Notes under the pieces: model-generated | What the model saw: only the letters and a program-made list of their open reading frames with translations | What the model was told of the DNA's origin: nothing | The model's database searches: none | From: Tretioscincus oriximinensis | Taxonomy: Eukaryota; Chordata; Lepidosauria; Squamata; Gymnophthalmidae | Reading direction: 5' to 3' | NCBI GenBank assembly: GCA_022410635.1 | Contig: JAJVDF010000449.1 | Coordinates: 1,037,220 to 1,101,219, forward strand | Length of the DNA stretch: 64,000 nucleotides | Position numbers and translations under genes: made by a program | Part shown: piece by piece, positions 12,975 to 24,820 of the stretch | Numbering within the stretch: position 1 is the first letter of the stretch | Layout: the number at the start of each line of letters is the position of its first letter

Positions 12975-13157
12975 ATCTCCTAGATGGAGCAGTATTTCTG
13001 ACATGCCTTTTGCAGGGCATTGAGAACAGATAATTTTTTTGCCCCCTTCTGTTCCAGACTGCCCAGGTGCAATTGGTGGGCCTCTGTATGAGACAAAACG
13101 CTGGACTAGATGGGCTCTGGCCTGATTCAGCAGGGCTCCTCTTATGCTCTTATGTTC
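12975..13157 (+). mobile_element. CR1/L3-type LINE, 3' end
   Basis: 3'-terminal 180 bp only: GACTGCCCAGGTGCAATTGG, CTGGACTAGATGGGCTCTGG and CTCTTATGCTCTTATGTTC. A separate, better copy follows 160 bp downstream in the same orientation. Confidence 0.88.
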
Positions 13158-13317
13158 ACTCCTCCCCATACCTGTTCAGTCCATAAAGCAGAGCTGAAAT
13201 CAGGCAATAGAGGAGGAAGAAAGAGAAAGTGAATTATGATTCAATTCATTTTTGTCTAAACAGTTTCCTTCCTTCCACTCAAGATGGGAACCATGAAATC
13301 TATTCCATTCTTAACAA

Positions 13318-13998
13318 TTCTTTATAAAACTGTGGAGAGGCCATATTTGGAATATTGTGCTTATTTCTGGTCTCCACATCTCAAGAGGGATATTGTGGAA
13401 CTAGAGAAGGTGTAGAAAAGGGCAACAAGAATGATCAAGGGTCTGGAGTACCTCCCTTAGAAAGTCAGGCTGCAACATCTGGGCCTCTTCAGCCTCTAAA
13501 GGTGACATTTGAGGGGTGATCTGATTGAAGTCTACAAAAGAATGCATGGGATGGATAGGGTGAATAAAGAAAAATGTTTTATCTATCACACAACACCAGG
13601 ACCGGAGGGCACTCCTTGAAACTGATGGGCAGAAAAGGGAGAACAGACAAAGGAAAGTATTTTTTTACCCAGAGAGTCATTGGCTTGTGGAATTTACTTT
13701 CTGAAGAGGTAGTGGTAGCTAACAGCTTGAATAGTTTCAAGACAGGACTAGACAGGTTTATGGACCCCAAGGATATAAATGGGTACTAGGATGGATGTCT
13801 GGATGTTGCCTCCAGGATGGAGCAACAGGCAGGACTCCTGAAATACCATTTGCAGGGAGTCCTGAACAGGTGCATATTTTGCTTTCCTCTGTTCGGAGTG
13901 CCCAGGTGCATCTGGTGGGCCTCTGTGTGAAAGCATGCTGGACTAGGTGGGCTGTGGCCTGACCCAGTATGGCTCTTCTTATATTCTTATGTTCTTAC
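13318..13998 (+). mobile_element. CR1/L3-type LINE, ORF2 C-terminus plus 3' end
   Basis: 5'-truncated CR1. The coding part carries the conserved C-terminal reverse-transcriptase block, RPYLEYCAYFWSPH (about 13350), then stop-interrupted sequence, and in 13574-13789 DKGKYFFTQRVIGLWNLL. A stop after KDINGY precedes the 3' end, which terminates with ATTCTTATGTTCTTA. Internal stops (for example after LEKV near 13412) show it is dead. Five-prime truncation is usual for target-primed LINE insertion. Confidence 0.92.
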
Positions 13999-14317
13999 CT
14001 ACAGTATTAGTCATGTAAGTCTATTTTAGTTTATTGACTCTCAAGATGCCAAGGTTTAGTCTTGCCATTTCTTGTTTGACTATGTCCAGCACTAGCTCTT
14101 ACTCCAGATTATATTCTTGAATAGGGACCTGCTTGTAATAAATTCATCCAAAATAGAATGTTCAACCTGCCACAATGGGGAGGGCTAGTTTATGACCACA
14201 AACTGGTTACTTTTTTACTGTTTTAAATGGAAAATTATTTCAACAGTTGCTGGATTTCTAAATGAAACTTACCAGAAGAAGTGTTTTTATTTTTATCCTT
14301 CCATATACACTTCTGGA

Positions 14318-14606
14318 CATAGAAACATAAGAGGAGCCCTGCTGAACGTGGCCAGAGCCCATCTAGTCCAGCATTCTGTCTCATGCAGTGGCCCACCTAT
14401 TGCACCTGCCCAGTCTCAGGTAAAACACTCACCTGTTCTCAACTCTCTGCAAATGGTACTTCAGGAATACTACCTGTTGCTTCATCTTGGAGGCAGTATC
14501 GAGATATCCAACTTAGTAGCTATTTATATTCTTGGGTTCTATGAATTTGTCTAATCCTATCTCAAGTTATCCAGGCTACCACCACCACCAATGACCCTCT
14601 GGGTGA
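14318..14606 (-). mobile_element. CR1/L3-type LINE, 3' end
   Basis: Starts with the inverse tail (ACATAGAAACATAAGAGGAG), contains CCCATCTAGTCCAGCATTCT, and ends abruptly inside the ORF2 C-terminus at GACCCTCTGGGTGA. The sequence beyond the break may be a separate insertion. Confidence 0.88.
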
Positions 14607-15329
14607 CAGCTACCATAGCAAGTGGTTCATGTAGACCACTAAACACTTATTGTAAAAACCTTCACTTGATAAAACATGCCACACAGGTTCACTATAGACA
14701 ACCAGTTTATTATTATCCTTAGCTAGGACTAATAACCCTGCTCTTCTGTGGCCCATAGTCAGCAGGGAAACTATCTCAATAAAGCAGGCACAAAAATAAG
14801 AACAGTAGTAATTAATTGGTGACAGCGAAGAAATAATAACATCAGACGGCAACAGGTGAGATAAATATTAAACCCCTCTGTCCCAGTAGGAAAAGAAATA
14901 ATTACACTGCTATCTGTATGCAAGGGCAGACTATGATAGTCCAAATAAAGTCCAAAGCAGAAAAAAGCTCACATCTTCAGACAAGAACAAAACAATAGCC
15001 GGAGAATGTGTCTAGAGAATTTGAAGCGGTAAAGACATAGAAGAGAAAAGTGGTCACTGACCAGTCCAATCACTTTGCTTTATATCATCAGCTCAGTCTT
15101 ACAGCTGCTTCTGTACTGTAAGCCTCGTGGTTTATCTGTGTTATTTGATTATCAAACTTTACAATAGGAGCAATTTCTGTAGGGCCCAGCAGAATTTGTC
15201 ACTCCAATAATTCTTTGCAAATGCTACCTGAAACTGATAATGGTAACACATCATTTTCTGAGGGGTCATAGCTTTGTTTCCTTGCTGTGCTAACCAATTG
15301 TTACATCCATTATCCCATCCTTGCCATAG
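14607..15329. other. Unassigned DNA, possible LTR-like segment
   Basis: No coding content. On the minus strand 14604-15201 begins TGACA and ends TGTCA, with TATAAAG near 15080 and AATAAA near 14710, so an LTR is conceivable. The flanks do not show a matching 5-bp duplication. Confidence 0.3.
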
Positions 15330-15500
15330 GTCATTGACCTATGGAAATTGCTTCCAGAAGAGGTAATGGTAGGGTGTAGCCTGGATAGCTTTCAGATAAT
15401 ATTAGACTCATGGAAGCCAAGTACATTCATGGGTATTAGGATGGAGCTCCTGCCTCTGAGACACTATTTCTGAAGTACCATTTTCAGGGAGTTGAGAGTA
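15330..15500 (+). mobile_element. CR1/L3-type LINE, part 1
   Basis: CR1 ORF2 C-terminal end (ATTGCTTCCAGAAGAGGTAA) running into the 3' untranslated end, cut near 15500 by a SINE-1 insertion. It resumes at 15801. Confidence 0.85.
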
Positions 15501-15800
15501 GAAGAAGAAGAACTTGGTTCTTATACCCCACTTTTCTCACCTTTCAAAGGGACTCAAAGCGGCTTATAAGGATATATTTTGCCCGAAGGCTTCCATTTTA
15601 TCTTCCCCACCAGGCTATGGTGGTGCCCATGTATCTACTTGCAGTCAGTTGCAATTTCTTGCAATTCATGCTTTCAAATAGCTGGGTTGGCTAGAGCTAC
15701 AGGCTAGTGGAAGGTGCTCACCCCCGTCCCACACAGGGCTTCGAAACCCCATCTCCCAGGCGAGAGACGAATTCCTAAGCGACTGAGCTATCCGTGCCTG
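15501..15800 (-). mobile_element. SINE-1 nested in CR1
   Basis: Well preserved copy. Read on the minus strand it has the tRNA-like head GGATAGCTCAGTCGCTTAGG (polymerase III box A TAGCTCAGTCG), a box-B-like GGTTTCGAAGCCC, the core GAATTGCAAGAAATTGCAAC, and the tail AGTCCCTTTGAAAGGTGAGA followed by TTC repeats. It splits a CR1 3' end, so SINE-1 was active after that CR1. Target duplications are not evident. Confidence 0.92.
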
Positions 15801-15951
15801 CTTAGGTGAAGGTTTTGCTTTCTTTTGTTTGTTTGTTTGTTTGTTTGTTTGAGAGTGCCCAAGTGCAATTGGTGGACCACTAGTGTGACAGAGTGCTGGA
15901 CTAGATAGGCTTTGGCCCAATTCAGCAAGGCTCTTCTTCTGTTCTTATGTT
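15801..15951 (+). mobile_element. CR1/L3-type LINE, 3' end, part 2
   Basis: Resumes as GTGAAGGTTTTGCTTTC and includes a run of six or seven TTTG units at 15823-15850 not present in the other copies. It ends with TTCTTCTGTTCTTATGTTA. Confidence 0.88.
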
Positions 15952-16583
15952 ACCTGCTTTTCCCTAGAAGAAGTCGCAAGCACCATACATATTAAATAAT
16001 CATTCTAGATAGAGAAACAACCTAAAATAAAAGAATAGAAATGTTGTCATGCGTAGCTTGCAGGCTGGTCTTTAATAAGTAAGGAGGTTAGAAATGATTG
16101 CCAATAGAATCTGGAAAGGAGGTCACTTTTATTGATTAATGCTGAGTAATTACCAGCTTTGCAGTTTCATAAAGGTTAGCAGGAGATATTGACATGTGCT
16201 GGATACAGGAAGTGCAGCATGCTGAAACATCACTAGAGCAAAAGAAGAAATTGGGTGTAGATAAGATTATGAAATACAGGGTAATTGTTAATGTGGAAAT
16301 AGGGCAATTTAAATATGTATGTATTTTTATGAATTGGTGTAGCCTAGATGGCAAAATCTTGAACATAATCTAGCTAGCATTTTAGATGAGTGAAGTTTTT
16401 GGTAGTTTGAGCATTGCTCTTCTTTGGGAATGGAATATAAACTGACCTTTTTATCACTGTGGTCTCTGTTTGAAAGCTGTTAATATTTCCAAATTTGCTG
16501 GCACATAGAACACCACACTTTAACACCAACTTTTAGGATTTGCCCAGCTGCATTATCTCCACTATTTTTATTGCTAAGAATGC

Positions 16584-16648
16584 TTTCCTTCCTTCCTTCC
16601 TTCCTTCCTTCCTTCCTTCCTTCCTTTCTTCCTCTCTCCCTCCCTCCG
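16584..16648. repeat. TTCC microsatellite
   Basis: About twelve CCTT units followed by TTCTTCCTCTCTCCC. The reverse frame reads as an EGRK-type repeat and is not a protein. Confidence 0.95.
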
Positions 16649-17877
16649 CTCCTGTTTTCAAATTTAGTTCTAGTGAAAAGGCTCAAAGTTTTTAACTGCA
16701 AGATTCAGTTTGTGAAGTAGGAGCAGAAGCTACAGTAAAGGTGAAGGTGTCACAGGCTGTTTCCACATTTAGATGGATTGGGCTATTCTAATTTGAACAG
16801 TTCCTATTAGAATAATTTCCTACTTAGAGAGATGCAGCTATGCCAGAACAAGGCCATACTTGGAATGGCTGTTCCAGGACAGCACAGTTGGCATTGATCC
16901 AAAATTCCCATGAGCATTGTAGCCTGCTGCAAGGGTGTTGACAGCCAGGAACTAAAGTTCCCAACTTTAGAGCAAATGGAATGGGTTCTTCTGCTTAACT
17001 GGAACAGGGGACAACTGGAACACAAAGATCTTTCCAAGAAGCTTTATTCCTGCCCCAACCTGTGATCATTTTGGGCTGCTTAGGCAGGATCATAATAGCA
17101 ACCTGGAAAAAAAAGGAAGGCAGAAGCAAAGTGGGAAATATATCTTCCTGGGTTTTTGGAAAGCAAAGGATGTTTGCTAGCAGCTCCAAAACACTGTACT
17201 TCATGAAAAATTCATGTTAACTGTGATAAATATGTTGTTATAAAATGTATATTAACATGAGTAACCTTTCTTAATAAGCTGGCTTTGCTTTTGGAATAGA
17301 AAACAGACAAGGGACAGTATGGAACCAGAAGAAATCTGACTTATCTCATTTCTACTGGGTGGCTCACAATGGAAGAGGCAAAGCTGCATCATGTATTGTA
17401 AATATTCTTGGACACATTTTGTCAATAATATGATTCAAATGCCAATGAATTTTTTATTATCTCATAGCATCTCCGAATGTCTCTAAATATTTTATAAATT
17501 GAATATTAGGGATCTGCACGGTCCTTCTCAGTCTTTGCACAAGCNTCATGCAGATACATAACAAAGAGCATAAATACACAGAGATAAGTGATGTAAACAT
17601 GCAAAATGAAAAGCATTTCCAAAATAACTCTCAATAAGACCCAGTACGGATAGAACCTATACTTCCATCATTCCTCCCCTCGCAAATTATCCAAATAGGG
17701 AAATACCAGCAACACAACAGGTCAATTTTTAGTTGNTTTCCCCCAGCTTCTAGATACTACAAAAATGTTGCAATACAACTTTCCCCTTTTGCTTTGCTTA
17801 AATATATGATAATATTCTGATGCATATTTGCTTTGGGGATACCATTCTCGACATTGTCACACATACGTTGCTTTACA

Positions 17878-17958
17878 TTTTTAAATATAAATTCGTTGTT
17901 TCCTCTGCCAAGTTTATCCATCAAACTCAGCAGAGGAAACAACAAATTTGTATTTATC
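17878..17958. repeat. Inverted repeat, possible hairpin
   Basis: Arms GTTGTTTCCTCTGC (near 17896) and GCAGAGGAAACAAC (near 17931), extended by imperfect AAATTC/AAATTT pairs, enclose a loop of about 20 bases. The loop and the right flank also share TTTATC..TCAAACTC as a direct repeat. Origin unknown. Confidence 0.6.
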
Positions 17959-18147
17959 TGTCAAACTCTAATAAAGGTATGAATGAATGAATTAATGAAT
18001 GAAGACAAGCAAGTATGGCTACACTGATATTACAAAACAAGTGGAACCAGTACCCTGGACAGAGCAAAATGCTCATCTGTTCCACAGTGAATCAGCATAT
18101 TCAGCAAAGTGGCAAAGGATGGTGAATGACACAGTGTGAACATATTT

Positions 18148-18625
18148 AAGAACATAAGAACATAAGAAGAGCCATACCGGATCGGGCCAAAGCCCATCTA
18201 GTCCAGCATTCTGTGTCACACAGAGGCCCACCAGATACACCTGGGCAGTCNGAACAGAGGAAAGCAAAATATGCATCTGTTCATGACTCCCTGCAAATGG
18301 TATTTTAGGAGTCCTGTCTGTTGCTCCATCCCGGAAGCAACATCCAGACATCCATCCTAGTATCCATTTATACCCTTGGTGTCCATGAAACCGTCTAGTC
18401 CTGTCTTGAAGCTATTCAAGCTGTTAGCTACTACCACCNCTTCAAGAAGTAAATTCAACAGGCTGATGACCCTCTGGGTGAAAAAATACTTTCCTTTGTC
18501 AGTTCCCACTTTACTGCCCATCAGTTTCAAGGAGTGCCCTCTGGTCCTAATGTTNCGTGATAGAGAAAACATTTTTCCCTATTCACCTTGTCCATCCCAT
18601 GCATGATTTTGTATACTTCAATCAG
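18148..18625 (-). mobile_element. CR1/L3-type LINE, 3' end plus ORF2 C-terminus
   Basis: Begins with AAGAACATAAGAACATAAGA (inverse of the octamer tail). The minus strand encodes GKYFFTQRVISLLNLLLE and SFKTGLDGFMDTKGINGY in 18357-18572. It ends near the IHGMD-type coding motif at 18600. Three N positions lie within it. Confidence 0.92.
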
Positions 18626-19782
18626 TATAGAATAATTTGTATAGAATAATTTCTGGCCCAAGTCTTATCTGGCTAGTACAGTCTCCCCTACTATCTTTAA
18701 GGCATTATACATCTTGCTGAATCAATAAGATTTGACAATTTTCCTTTTTCCCCTGCAGAATTTAGTTAATGCTGTTTCTATACTGCTTAAATTATAGAAG
18801 TGAAATTATTCATGTTTTCTTTCTCTTTTAACTAAGTCTCACCTCCAGATTCCAAGCCATTTGTCTGTACCATAGGGAGACACATAATAAATAAATGTAT
18901 TCCCCTTCCCTTTATTGTGCTGACTACACAAGAGCCATTTCTGCAAAATTAAATTGTCACTCTTACGCATTCAGATAGAGAGGGGATACGGCTCCTGCTA
19001 ATATGTGCAGGTATCGTTTCCTGGGGCTTCATAGATCCAGTGACAAGTGAATGACAGCTACAGAATCAATGCAGTTGCCTTGTTATTTTATTGAGATTTT
19101 TCTTTGGCAAAGATTGTTAATTTAATATCCATAGCAACCTTTTAGCATCAGATTCTTGTGGTCTGTGTAGGATATCTTAGTTCCATGACAAAAAAAAAAA
19201 ACAATCCAGAAATTGCCTGTATTTTCCTCACTTTGATATGCTTTCTGCAATAGTGGAATTAACTTGTAGAAACATCCCTATGCTCCTTTCTGGGTCAGTT
19301 TTAAAGTGTAATTATATAGACTTTCTGCCCTATATTGGTACATTTCTTCAAGTGACTTTAGGGGGAAAAGTTAGTTTTGCTTAGTTATCACACCAGGTGG
19401 TTTGTGAAGAAAAAAATCTGCCTCATTTTTCCAGTCTCAAAGCACATGTTAAAAGAGGAAGTTCCACTTCATTGTGAAAATTGTGGGTTTAAGCTCCAGC
19501 TAAATATCCCTGGGAGCATAGATCAAGTTCCAATGCTTCAAATAATATAATCAGATAGGGTTTTTTTCTTTAAAAAAAAATCCCTTCCCAGATCCAAATT
19601 GTTACAACTAGGAACATTACCCTATTTTAGCATATCACAGCCTTACCAGAAGAACAGGAAATCCTGAGTATGTAATGTCCCACCTAATCTGGCTAAGCGA
19701 ATGAGACCCCCTCAGAACTATGACATTTTTAATGTTGTAGCTCTTTTAGGAGCTTCAAGTCAGGGTAAGATAGCTCTAAGCA
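18626..19782. other. Unique DNA without a supported gene
   Basis: No repeat family or open frame of note. A-runs occur at 19190-19201 and 19573-19581. Confidence 0.55.
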
Positions 19783-20096
19783 GGCACAGATAGCTCAGTC
19801 TCTTAGGAATTCGTCTCTCGCCTGGGAGATNGGGTTTCGAAGCCCCGTGTGGGACGTGGGGAGGGGTGAGCACCTTCCACTAGCCTGTAGCTCTAGCCAA
19901 CCCAGCTATTCGAAAGCATGAATTGCAAGAAATTGCAATTGACTGCAAGTAGATACATGGGAACCACCATAGCTTGGTGGGGAAGATAGAATGGAAGCCT
20001 TCGGGCAAAATATATCCTTATAAGCCGCTTTGAGTCCCTTTGAAAGGTGAGAAAAGCGGGGTATAAGAACCAAGTTCTTCTTCTTCTTTTTCTTCT
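19783..20096 (+). mobile_element. SINE-1, full length
   Basis: One of the best copies, in forward orientation. It has the tRNA-like head from GGCACAGATAGCTCAG with box A TAGCTCAGTCT, box-B-like GGTTTCGAAGCCC near 19832, and the core GAATTGCAAGAAATTGCAAT at 19919. The tail is TGAGTCCCTTTGAAAGGTGA, then TTC repeats. The TTC tail rather than poly(A) probably reflects the partner LINE's template requirement (inference). Confidence 0.93.
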
Positions 20097-20924
20097 AAAG
20101 CAATAATGTAACCAGATTTATTTAATGGACATAGACCAACACGATTAAGTAAAATTGTACTTCAAAGTGAATAAACAGAGGAAGCCCCCCTCCACATGAT
20201 ATAAAACCCATAGTCTGAAAGTGACTGTGGATTTCATTCATTTATACATACCTGCAAAATCTGCGTGGAGCTGGTGAGAGAAAGTATAGACGATACCACA
20301 CATGTCAGCCAGCTATGATTTCATGCTGATTTCTGAAATGATCACCAATTATATATTTCAGGTGCATATTCACATATTCCTGAGTGGACAATGGAAAAAC
20401 AATTGTCNTGTGGAGTGGTTATCAAGATGATACCAGAATCTCGGTAAAAAAGGCTTGTATGCCTGCAGGTATTGTTAATCATGAACTTTTCTGAACATGA
20501 CCATAAATCTGGATATTTTCTGAGTGACATATTTACAAAGTTTTGACCTCTTTGGCCAAGCTACAGTTGAGGATGTGATCTTTGATCAAACAGCTCAGCT
20601 GCCCAAGTACAGGTTGGCTGCCAATATGATTCATTTTCTTTCCATTTGCCAGGTGATGGTAAGACAATTCACAAAAAATAATGTTGCTTGACTGATCTAA
20701 CACCAGCTGTAGTCAGCACTAGTTCACCCCATGAGATCTTGTCACAAGTGTAGCTTAGCTTTTGAAGGTATTCAGTGATGTGATTATCACCTACTTTGGT
20801 TGCCTCTTCCCTGGATAAAATAAGAGACCCCTAAGGATTATAGGTTCTAGAGATTGCCATTCAGTTGTCTAACAGTAGTCTTTAATTTTAAATCTATATT
20901 TCAATTAGATAAATGAGTACCACC

Positions 20925-20985
20925 TTTAACCTGGTAGGGGAGATAGATTAGATGTAAGCCTTCGGGAAAAATTAACCAGAATTGC
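20925..20985 (+). mobile_element. SINE-2 core fragment
   Basis: ACCTGGTAGGGGAGATAGAT followed by GTAAGCCTTCGGGAAAAATT matches the central part of the SINE-2 copies at 24821 and 34712. Both ends are missing. Confidence 0.6.
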
Positions 20986-21645
20986 TTGGTAATTATCTTT
21001 TGTATTTTCTAAACAATTTGGCCTACAGTTGAAAAGAAATAACAGTGACCCTTTGCTTTCCATCCTTNCAGGGAACCAGGTACTGAAAATTACCTTAATA
21101 AAACATATCAACTTAACTGGAACACTGGAACATAGGTATGTTTTCCTCCACTACCACTGTGTTATCCATTCAGTACACAAGCTCTGGTAGCTATTTAATG
21201 ACTATAAGAACTTTGTACTATAGAGGTTTATCTGCACGTTTACTTTTTATCTTTAGCAAAACATAGCCCAAAGAAGCAAGAGTGAAGTCTAGGATTTCGA
21301 CCACAGCAGCTTTGTTCCCAGTTGCTGTTTTGTATTAATTCGTATCTTTGGACATTTATCAACCTACAGAGCACATCAGAAAGAATGGGTGCTTAGAATT
21401 TTATTGTTTACCACTATTATATTTACAGTATGTTATAGTTTGTTAGAGATTGGAAGCCATATTGGACAGACTTATTTACTATATTTTTTGGTGTTATGAG
21501 TATATGATAAATGAGTGACAAACACTGATTATATGTATGCAATTGTATTACTTTTGTGCCATCACATTTTGGTACTTAGTGTCAGAGTTATTATCTGTAT
21601 GATACAGCTTTATCTCAGTTAAGACAGTCAACTAGGCTTGGAGTA

Positions 21646-21712
21646 ACAGTAGTAGTAGTGGTAGTAGTGGTAGTGGTAGTGGTAGTAGTGGTAGTGATAN
21701 TGATAGTAGTAA
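21646..21712. repeat. GTA/GTG trinucleotide tract
   Basis: Interrupted GTA and GTG triplets ending in GATAGTAGTAATAAAT, with one N. Confidence 0.9.
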
Positions 21713-23404
21713 TAAATTTTGCTCAGATTCTTCTTTAATTTCAGAGAGTGGAGGTATGCTGATGCCAACAGAACTAAAAAGCTTTTATTCAGACCTTCCA
21801 GTCTGTGAAATGCCATTGCCATATTGAATTACTATACCAATTTGTTAGCCTAAATGCCCACTTAATAAAATTCAATTGCAAAATGTTCTTCAAAGGTTAC
21901 ATATTCCAGAGAGGCTGATTACTACTATTGGCCAAACATAAATGGGAATGTTGAACTGCACCCAAATGCTATGATTAAGATTGCTACTTAGTTTGCTTGC
22001 AGTTCCGTTCTTCCAATGACCTGTTGCTCGAATGAGACAAGCAAGCAAAGAATATATAATGCTGTCATCTTATAACACAGTTCAGTGGCCTCTTATAGCC
22101 AATAAGGCTGATTTCCTCCTTTGCTAGTCTCAGAGACATCTTCTCACCTCCTGCATGCACACACTTCCCCTTAATTAAAATCTGCAGGCATGATATTAAC
22201 TGTGACATTTGTAAAGATCTTAACGTATCATAAAAGGAGAAAGAATTGTTATTTATCCAATTTTACTTTGCTGCAAGAGCTGCTATTAATTTTCATGAAA
22301 TTGTACCATAAAGTAGAGAAAGCCCATGTTCCTTTAATGCTTGTTCACTGTCTAGACTTAGTAAAATGGAGTTCTAGAGTCATAGTAGTGGTAACTGGTA
22401 ACAATTGATACTGTAGGAAAGAAAGTGAAGCAACTGGATGAGTTCAGTAAAGCAATGATAACTGGCACACCGCAGTATTACCATCCTGTTTAAGGATGCA
22501 TCAAAATCGACTCCAAACACTGAATGTAAAAGATCACACCCATATTAATCAATAACAAATTGAAACAAGTGTGAAAAAGGAAGTGAAAATAAATTCAAGC
22601 TTTGCACTATTTGGAGTGTGAGGTTCTATGCATTTTGCTCTTATCCATCAAACCCTCCTTTCAGGGATCATTAGTGTAATTATTCTCAAATAAAAGTAAA
22701 GAAAAACATTTCAGAAACTCTACAAAATTCTCTGCAAGCAACAAATTATGTTACTCATTCCTTGTCCAAACAGAAACCTTTATGGCAGAAACATAGATCA
22801 ACCATGACTCTGTGTTAAAAATAGTTTCTCAGAAAATGTTTAACCACTTCCTCATTGTTATAATCATGTACATGAGGATGTTCACATTTGTTGGGCCCTT
22901 AAAAGCTAGATTTTAATTTTGTAGCTATTAATTTTGTTTCTTTATTTCTATGGTTGCCCTAAACATTTCCATGCTTCATATCACTTCTGTTTNAACCCTT
23001 TGTTAATTATATCTGCTAATGATAAATTAGGTCTCAATTTGTGCTCAATTTCTGCCCATTTATATAGTTCATCTTTATGGGATGTGCACAGCAAAACCCC
23101 ACTTATCAGAACACCCCATTGCAAATCAGGGCATGTTATGGAGTAGGGGAGAACAGGGTAAGGATGGAAACCACTCCCTGGCCAATGCCAGATGTGTTAG
23201 GTCCAAAGGAGGGGAGTTCTGTTGAGGTGCTAATCCTCTCAATCTGCCTTAATTATCTCATTGTACAGCATTGATCTGGTTACGAGTCCTAACAGTGGTA
23301 ACTGGTGACCACTGATCTCTTCTATTGCTGCTGTTGCTTTGAAAGCAGTTTGAAGTTCCCATCACTGCTACTACCAAAAGTGGTAGCAGTGGCAGTGGCA
23401 GCTT

Positions 23405-23889
23405 NNNNNNNNNNNNNNNNNNNNNNNNNNNNNNNNNNNNNNNNNNNNNNNNNNNNNNNNNNNNNNNNNNNNNNNNNNNNNNNNNNNNNNNNNNNNNNNN
23501 NNNNNNNNNNNNNNNNNNNNNNNNNNNNNNNNNNNNNNNNNNNNNNNNNNNNNNNNNNNNNNNNNNNNNNNNNNNNNNNNNNNNNNNNNNNNNNNNNNNN
23601 NNNNNNNNNNNNNNNNNNNNNNNNNNNNNNNNNNNNNNNNNNNNNNNNNNNNNNNNNNNNNNNNNNNNNNNNNNNNNNNNNNNNNNNNNNNNNNNNNNNN
23701 NNNNNNNNNNNNNNNNNNNNNNNNNNNNNNNNNNNNNNNNNNNNNNNNNNNNNNNNNNNNNNNNNNNNNNNNNNNNNNNNNNNNNNNNNNNNNNNNNNNN
23801 NNNNNNNNNNNNNNNNNNNNNNNNNNNNNNNNNNNNNNNNNNNNNNNNNNNNNNNNNNNNNNNNNNNNNNNNNNNNNNNNNNNNNNNNN
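23405..23889. other. Assembly gap (N run)
   Basis: 485 unknown bases between unique sequence and a GC-rich hAT MITE. Long open frames spanning it are artefacts of N translation. Confidence 1.
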
Positions 23890-23918
23890 TCCTGCTCTTT
23901 TCCAGAGTGACTTACAGG

Positions 23919-24171
23919 CAGTGCTTTTTTTCTAGAAAAAAAGGTGACGGTACTATCGCCGTCCCCCCCCACCGCCGCCGCTAACGCCATCCCCGCCACT
24001 GCTAACGCCGTCCCCCCCCCGCAGCTAACACCAACCCCCCCTCGCTGGCAGCGGGGGCAGCATTAGCGGCGGCGGGGGCAGGGGCGGGGGCGGGGGGCAG
24101 CGCCCGCCCCCCGCATAAATAAAAGGTGCCAGTACTACGTACCGGCGCATACCGTCACAAAAAAAGCCCTG
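23919..24171. mobile_element. GC-rich hAT-type MITE with 8-bp duplication
   Basis: 253 bp with terminal inverted repeats: left CAGTGCTTTTTTTCTAG, right ending AAAAAAAGCCCTG (inverse CAGGGCTTTTTTT). Flanking CTTACAGG (23911-23918) and CTAACAGG (24172-24179) form an 8-bp duplication with one mismatch, as generated by hAT transposases. The interior is an imperfect palindrome rich in CCG and GGGGC, which makes it a local GC island. No coding capacity. Confidence 0.8.
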
Positions 24172-24179
24172 CTAACAGG

Positions 24180-24820
24180 GTTAATTTAGCTGAAGGATAT
24201 TGCTACAACCTCCTTTGGAACCTTGGTTAAGTGATGTTTGGGGGCACCTCTGACCCCCATGCCCAGATCCCCAGTGCACAAAATGTGAGGTGTAAAAGAT
24301 GCCCTTGATGGCTGAGCTCGGGACTGTCCTGCCATGATTCCACAGAGTTCCCCATTCCTTGGACAAGTGCTGGGGAATGAGGGTAGCGGGTGGTGGTGGT
24401 GGTTGTGGAGGCACAGCAGGACAGTCCCAAGCCCAAATACCTGCTTGGAGTGTACAGCTGGCGAGATTCTTTAAACTGGGGGTGCAGTATTTAAAGTGGT
24501 CTAACAATAGGGGAGAGATGCCCCAACATTTACAACGCTTTGGGGAAGGGAGAAAAACAAGTGAATTTTCATTCACATTTTNGCTGTTCTCCCAACTATT
24601 TTCCTCTCAGAGTGGGAACACAGCCCTACTTACTGTTTTATTTTGGATTCTACTGTTATATGTTTTTCACTAGAAGCAACTTTCCTNCAAGTAGTATAAT
24701 CTCCTCCAATGTCTGCAAAAACACTGTAGATTGTTAGTACATATTTTAATCTTGTATTAAAACAAAAGGAAAGGATTAAATATTAAGTATTACGTATAGG
24801 AAAATGGAGCCATCTATCAA
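24180..24820. other. Unique DNA
   Basis: Short frames at 24181-24576 are proline/glycine rich because of a GGT/ACC tract near 24385-24410. Not recognised. Confidence 0.5.

Larger units (their letters stand above)
15952..18147. other. Unique DNA without a supported gene
   Basis: Only simple-repeat and hairpin features (listed separately) interrupt this stretch. Frames of 69-76 codons on the minus strand show no domain. Confidence 0.55.
20097..23404. other. Unique DNA up to the first assembly gap
   Basis: Contains a SINE fragment (20925-20985) and a trinucleotide tract (21646-21712). No gene supported. Confidence 0.55.

Noticed and set aside
16584..16648. Direct repeats as CRISPR
   Set aside because: Simple TTCC microsatellite; no spacer-repeat architecture anywhere in the window, which is eukaryotic.
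23305..23999. Frames of 201 and 225 codons
   Set aside because: Mostly N from the assembly gap.
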